From contig CASDTH010000002.1 of the NCBI GenBank assembly GCA_949283655.1, positions 1 through 44,375 of the forward strand: 44,375 nt of DNA, read 5' to 3'. The notes beneath the pieces were generated by a model. It was not told where the DNA came from. It ran no database searches and was given only the letters and a program-made list of their open reading frames with translations. Positions 41,462 to 44,375 of the stretch are shown here, one piece after another (positions within the stretch are counted from its first letter, which is position 1; every line of letters starts with the position of its first letter). The position numbers and the translations under genes are program-made. The DNA comes from an uncultured bacterium. GTDB taxonomy: Bacteria; Bacillota; Clostridia; Oscillospirales; Acutalibacteraceae.

Positions 41462-41516
41462 GGCGGGTGGTAAAAAGCTCCGTAAATCAGCGGGGCATTT
41501 TATCGCCCGCCTTTTT
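41462..41516 (+). terminator. Terminator of the alpha/beta hydrolase gene
   Basis: GGCGGG (41462-41467) pairs with CCCGCC (41506-41511) around a large loop holding a second small stem, followed by five T. Confidence 0.55.
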
Positions 41517-41651
41517 GTTGCTTGGGTCATTAACTTTTGCAAAAGGGTTTCAACTGGTTACGCAAGCCTTACAGTTTCATTACGTTTTTGTTAGGTTTCT
41601 TTACAAAGGCATAATCATAAATAACAACAAAAAACCGAGCCAACCTACACT

Positions 41652-41687
41652 AAAACGTCGCTTTTTCAAGAAAAAGGCGGCGTTTTT
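41652..41687 (+). terminator. First hairpin terminator in the ICE leader
   Basis: A long stem with one bulge and a CAAG loop (41652-41666 with 41667-41687), then seven T. It stands about 125 bp upstream of the ParB gene and would stop read-through from the host. Confidence 0.75.
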
Positions 41688-41757
41688 TTCATGGCCCGGT
41701 TTAGGAAAGGAGTGGTGCTGACTTAATACTAAAACGAAAGGGGGAATTTTTTTAGCT

Positions 41758-41785
41758 GGCCAGGCCGGGAGGTCTGGCCTTTTTT
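41758..41785 (+). terminator. Second hairpin terminator in the ICE leader
   Basis: GGCCAG (41758-41763) pairs with CTGGCC (41774-41779), then six T, 27 bp before the ParB start codon. It is too close to the gene to be a simple terminator of an upstream gene, so it may be an attenuator. Confidence 0.65.
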
Positions 41786-41811
41786 CATCTCACGAAAAAG
41801 GAGGTTTGCCA

Positions 41812-43320
41812 ATGGCAGATGAAAAAGTAAACGTGAGCCCGGAGGAAAGGAAAACCCCGGAAGCTCCGGCTCCGTCCGGGCCGGGCGATCCGCCCGCGCC
41901 GGAACACACCGAGGGGCCCGCTGTCCCTGGTGGGGATCAGGCGGCCCCCGCTCATGCGGAGCCCGCCACGCCGGAGCAGTCTGTTATCCCTGGTATGGGT
42001 GAGGACGCTCCCGCGCCGTCCGGCAAGGTAATCAACCTTTCGGACATCCAGGCCGCTGATAAGGGCGGCAAGGAGGCTTCTGCCCAGGACAAGAAAGCGC
42101 CGGAAGCGGATAAGCCGTCGAAGCGCCGGGGCCGCCCGCCGAAAGAGCAGGCCGGGCCGACTGCGGAGAAAAAGACGAAAGCGGCGGAGCCCCGCACAGG
42201 CCGCCCGTCTAAGGTTGACAAGGCGGCCCGTGAGGAGGCTCCGCCCCCTGTTCGGGACAAAGTGTCCAGAGGTAAGAAAGCTGACAAGGGCAAGGAAACG
42301 GGCTCCGGCGGTGCGCCTGCATCTAAATCCGCTAAGGCGGTAAAGCCGGGCAAGGCCGCTCCCGTCAAAGAGGCGGCAGTCCCGCCGCCGGAAATCAAGC
42401 TGCCGCCTACGCCGGAGGTGCCGCCCCGCCCGGTGGAAGAGGGAAAAATCGTCTATCTGAAAATGTCGGAGCTCCACCCGTTCCACACGTTCCGGGAACA
42501 CCCCTACAAGGTGCAGGACGATAAGGCGATGGACGATCTGGTGGGGACGATCAAGGAACACGGCATTATGACCCCCGCCACCGTCCGCCCGGAAAAAGAC
42601 GGCAAGGGCTATGAGATTATCGCGGGCCACCGCCGCCATCATGGTGGTGAACGGGCTGGACTGGAGGAAATGCCCTGTATTGTCCGGGAGATGACTGACC
42701 TTGAAGCTGTCCGGGAAATGCGGAACAGCAATAAACAGCGCGGCGATCCCCTCCCCAGCGAGCTGGCAAAGCTCCTGGATTTGGAGGTGGAGGCCATCAA
42801 ACGCCAGGGGGCCCGCCCGAAAACGGAGAAAGAGGCCGAGGCCCTGGGTAAGCTCTCGGTGGAGATCGTGGGTAAGGAACACGACATGAACTATAAAAAG
42901 GTCATGCGGTATATCCGGCTCAACTCCCTGGTGCCGGAGCTTCTGGACAAGGTGGACACAAAGCAGATGGGCTTTATGCCTGCGGTGGAGATCTCGTATA
43001 TCAGGCCGGAAAACCAGCGGCTGATTGCCGTTTCCATTGACGGGGAACAGTCCTCCCCCTCGGTGGCCCAGGCAAAGCGGCTCCACGAGCTGGACAAGGA
43101 GGGCAAGCTCAACGGCGATGTAATTGACGGTATTTTGAGTGAAGAGAAAAAGGAGGATCGCGGTGTGATTATTTCGACTGCTGAACTGTCTAAGTATTTC
43201 GGCAAGGAGGTCACTCCTGCCAAAATGAAAGAGCAGATCATGGCCTTGCTGGACGAGTGGAAAGAGAAACAGCCGCCCGAACTGGCAAAGCCGGACAAGA
43301 AAAAGGACTTGGAGAAGTAA
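41812..43320 (+). CDS. ParB-domain protein with long disordered N-terminus
   Basis: The 502-residue protein has two parts. The first 205 residues are very rich in Pro, Ala, Lys and Glu and should be unfolded, with two AT-hook-like motifs, KRRGRPPKE and RTGRPSKVD. From about 205 a ParB/Spo0J nuclease-like domain begins: GKIVYLKMSELHPFHTFREH, PYKVQDDKAMDDLVGTIKEHG, EIIAGHRRHHGGERAGLEEM, then the helical DNA-binding part. The usual HRRKRACELAG is HRRHHGGERAG here, and NSNLQRE-like is NSNKQRG, so nucleotide binding may be altered. ICE ParB-like proteins are often about 300 residues. AAGGAGG precedes ATG 41812. Role: partition or control of the element. Confidence 0.88.
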   Translation: MADEKVNVSPEERKTPEAPAPSGPGDPPAPEHTEGPAVPGGDQAAPAHAEPATPEQSVIPGMGEDAPAPSGKVINLSDIQAADKGGKEASAQDKKAPEADKPSKRRGRPPKEQAGPTAEKKTKAAEPRTGRPSKVDKAAREEAPPPVRDKVSRGKKADKGKETGSGGAPASKSAKAVKPGKAAPVKEAAVPPPEIKLPPTPEVPPRPVEEGKIVYLKMSELHPFHTFREHPYKVQDDKAMDDLVGTIKEHGIMTPATVRPEKDGKGYEIIAGHRRHHGGERAGLEEMPCIVREMTDLEAVREMRNSNKQRGDPLPSELAKLLDLEVEAIKRQGARPKTEKEAEALGKLSVEIVGKEHDMNYKKVMRYIRLNSLVPELLDKVDTKQMGFMPAVEISYIRPENQRLIAVSIDGEQSSPSVAQAKRLHELDKEGKLNGDVIDGILSEEKKEDRGVIISTAELSKYFGKEVTPAKMKEQIMALLDEWKEKQPPELAKPDKKKDLEK

Positions 43321-43616
43321 CCGGGCCCCGCTTCTGGACACTTTGTCCAGAGGTAAGCGCCCCGCGCTTGGGATGGGCTCTGTGGTGATATATCCCCCGT
43401 CGCCGCCTATATTCCTGCACAGCCGGGAGTGGGCCGTCAAGGGTGCAACGCACCGCCGCTTGCGGCGGCCTGCCCTTGACGGTCTGCCCCGGCTGTGCTA
43501 CTTCCAGCGGCGCGGCGGGGGCATATATCCTCCAGAGCCGCCCCCTTTCCCTGGATAGGGAAAGGGCGGGGGGATAGGGTCGAACTACTTAATTATAAAT
43601 ATCGGAGGTGTTGAAG
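43321..43616. repeat. Nested palindromic region between parB and DUF4406 genes
   Basis: Four concentric inverted repeats: 43387-43399 with 43516-43529; 43417-43427 with 43488-43498 (11 bp, GCACAGCCGGG); 43434-43443 with 43473-43482 (10 bp); and 43453-43458 with 43463-43468. A separate 10-bp hairpin with GGAT loop follows (43543-43566), and another with TCTGGACA/TGTCCAGA precedes (about 43333-43352). No gene is visible in this stretch. Confidence 0.8.
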
Positions 43617-43958
43617 ATGAAACGATCCCTTGCTTATATTACTGCCGCATGGCGCGGCGATCCTGCGGCGGACATGGAGCAGGCGGCGCATTACTGCCGC
43701 GTGGTCTACGATGCGGGCTATTCCCCCATCTGCCCCATGCTCTATCTGCCGCTGTTTCTCAATGACGCGGTGCCGGAGGAGCACAAGAACGGCATCGACA
43801 TGGGCCGTGACCTGCTCCGGCGCTCCCGTGTGCTGGTGGTGTGCGGCCATACGATCACCGAGTCTATGAAAAATGATATTGCCGTGGCCCAGCGGTTGGG
43901 GATCACCGCCACCACCCTTGAGGGCATCCTGACCGTCAAGGGCCAGGGCCGCCGCTGA
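43617..43958 (+). CDS. DUF4406/DUF7768-type nucleotide-binding-fold protein
   Basis: The 113-residue protein has a Rossmann-like start RSLAYITAAWRGDPAADMEQA, YDAGYSPICPMLYLPLFL, EEHKNGIDMGRDLLRRSRVLVVCGH and ITESMKNDIAVAQRLGI. This is the pattern of the DUF4406/DUF7768 family, related in fold to nucleoside 2-deoxyribosyltransferases. It is common in phages and ICEs, where it may act on nucleotides, but its job is not proven. ATG 43617 follows GGAGGT by seven bases; a GTG at 43608 is in frame. ArdA starts one base after its stop codon. Confidence 0.88.
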   Translation: MKRSLAYITAAWRGDPAADMEQAAHYCRVVYDAGYSPICPMLYLPLFLNDAVPEEHKNGIDMGRDLLRRSRVLVVCGHTITESMKNDIAVAQRLGITATTLEGILTVKGQGRR

Positions 43959-43959
43959 T

Positions 43960-44375
43960 ATGGCGTCCCTGTTTGAAGCCTACATCACCAACCAAGGAAA
44001 ATACAACGAGGGCGAGCTGGTCGGTGAAACCTTGAAATTCCCCACTACCACGGAGGAGGTGCAGGCGCTCCTAAAGCGCATCGGCGTGGACGGGGTGCGG
44101 TATGAGGAATTTTTCATCACCAGCTTTGACGGTGATGTGCTGGGGCTCTACGACTATCTCACGGAATATGAAAACCTGGACGAGCTCAACCATCTGGCCT
44201 GCCTGCTCTCCGAGCTGGATCAAGGCGACTTGGAAAAGTTTGAGGCGGTCATTGACAGCGGCGAACATACTTCCAGGGTGGCTGACCTGATCAACCTCAC
44301 ACAAAACCTGGATTGCTTCGAGTTTTATCCCGGTGTGGAGGACGATGAAACCCTGGGCCGCATCTATGTGGAGGA
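43960..44375 (+). CDS. ardA: ArdA antirestriction protein (5' part)
   Basis: The frame starts at ATG 43960 with MASLFEAYITNQGKYNEGEL, then VGETLKFPTTTEEVQALLKRIG, EEFFITSFDGDVLGLYDYL, ENLDELNHLACLLSELDQGDLEKFEA and DCFEFYPGVEDDETLGRIYVE. It runs off the window after 138 codons. ArdA is an acidic, dimeric mimic of DNA that blocks type I restriction enzymes and lets an incoming element escape restriction on entry. The acidic composition is clear. It starts one base after the DUF4406-type gene, so the two are translationally coupled. Confidence 0.93.
   Translation, partial: MASLFEAYITNQGKYNEGELVGETLKFPTTTEEVQALLKRIGVDGVRYEEFFITSFDGDVLGLYDYLTEYENLDELNHLACLLSELDQGDLEKFEAVIDSGEHTSRVADLINLTQNLDCFEFYPGVEDDETLGRIYVE

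Larger units (their letters stand above)
41436..41811. other. Host/ICE junction region and ICE leader
   Basis: This 376-bp stretch has no supported gene. It holds the terminator of the hydrolase, an AT-rich segment (41570-41640) that is a likely place for the element boundary, and two hairpins in front of the ParB gene. The exact attachment site cannot be fixed without the far end. Confidence 0.5.
41520..44375 (+). mobile_element. Left part of an integrative conjugative element (Tn1549/Tn916-like, gut Firmicutes type)
   Basis: Genes in order: ParB-like protein, DUF4406/DUF7768-type protein, ArdA antirestriction protein. This trio, in this order and spacing, is common in ICEs of Clostridia. 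Codon use shifts to strong GC-ending codons relative to the host genes before it. No integrase or relaxase is in the window. The left boundary is approximate. Confidence 0.75.

Noticed and set aside
41785..43440. 551-residue minus-strand frame antisense to the ParB gene
   Set aside because: Low-complexity Arg/Leu/Phe-rich translation with no family motif; it mirrors a real ParB domain on the plus strand.

Overview
The window looks like chromosome from a spore-forming, gut-type member of the Clostridia (Oscillospirales- or Christensenellales-like). It carries dipicolinate synthase genes (dpaA and dpaB), spoVG, strong AGGAGG-type ribosome sites, frequent TTG/GTG starts, ribitol teichoic-acid genes (tarI and tarJ), and glycan-scavenging enzymes with cation symporters. 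GC content is moderately high, so long antisense shadow ORFs are common; I left these out. The species cannot be named from sequence alone.

Layout. 1-640 is the lysis end of a prophage or prophage remnant (XhlA-like protein, a 21-residue peptide, phiLC3-type holin). It is followed by a small XRE regulator and a tRNA-Val whose 3' end faces the prophage. 1478-1925 is a decayed IS30 transposase. It is followed by tRNA-Ala, a cytoplasmic VWA protein with a Cys-rich tail, a DedA/TVP38-type membrane protein with a suspicious C-terminal tail, and an XRE-membrane regulator. 5937-11816 lies on the minus strand: hisH-hisF, two related endonuclease/exonuclease/phosphatase (EEP) proteins, and a GPH/MFS transporter with a long coiled-coil tail. 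11900-12970 is a 1-kb gene-free stretch full of hairpins, inverted repeats and degenerate 7-base repeats.

12975-17376 holds a Gfo/Idh/MocA oxidoreductase, an MBL-fold hydrolase, bifunctional NAD(P)HX repair enzyme (nnr) and a lipoprotein. 17594-25582 is a wall-polysaccharide/teichoic-acid operon with a visible promoter and terminator: two GT2 enzymes, a TagG/TagH-type exporter, tarI, tarJ, another GT2 enzyme and a glycerol/ribitol-phosphotransferase. Then come pyrimidine-nucleoside phosphorylase, a GH95 fucosidase, an unknown protein, spoVG, cca, dpaA, dpaB and a MocR-type aminotransferase.

35690-41435 begins with a stand-alone gene for a 21-residue amphipathic cationic peptide, with its own palindrome, promoter, ribosome site and perfect terminator. 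I consider this the most novel candidate in the window. It is followed by a GH5 endoglycoceramidase-like enzyme, a GPH symporter divergent from a DUF4874/DUF4832 protein, and an alpha/beta hydrolase. Together with GH95 this suggests import and intracellular breakdown of glycosides.

From about 41520 to the right edge is the start of an integrative conjugative element of the Tn1549/Tn916-like type found in gut Firmicutes. It has a leader with two hairpin terminators, a ParB-like protein, a 180-nt nested palindromic region, a DUF4406/DUF7768-type protein and ArdA antirestriction protein, which runs off the window.
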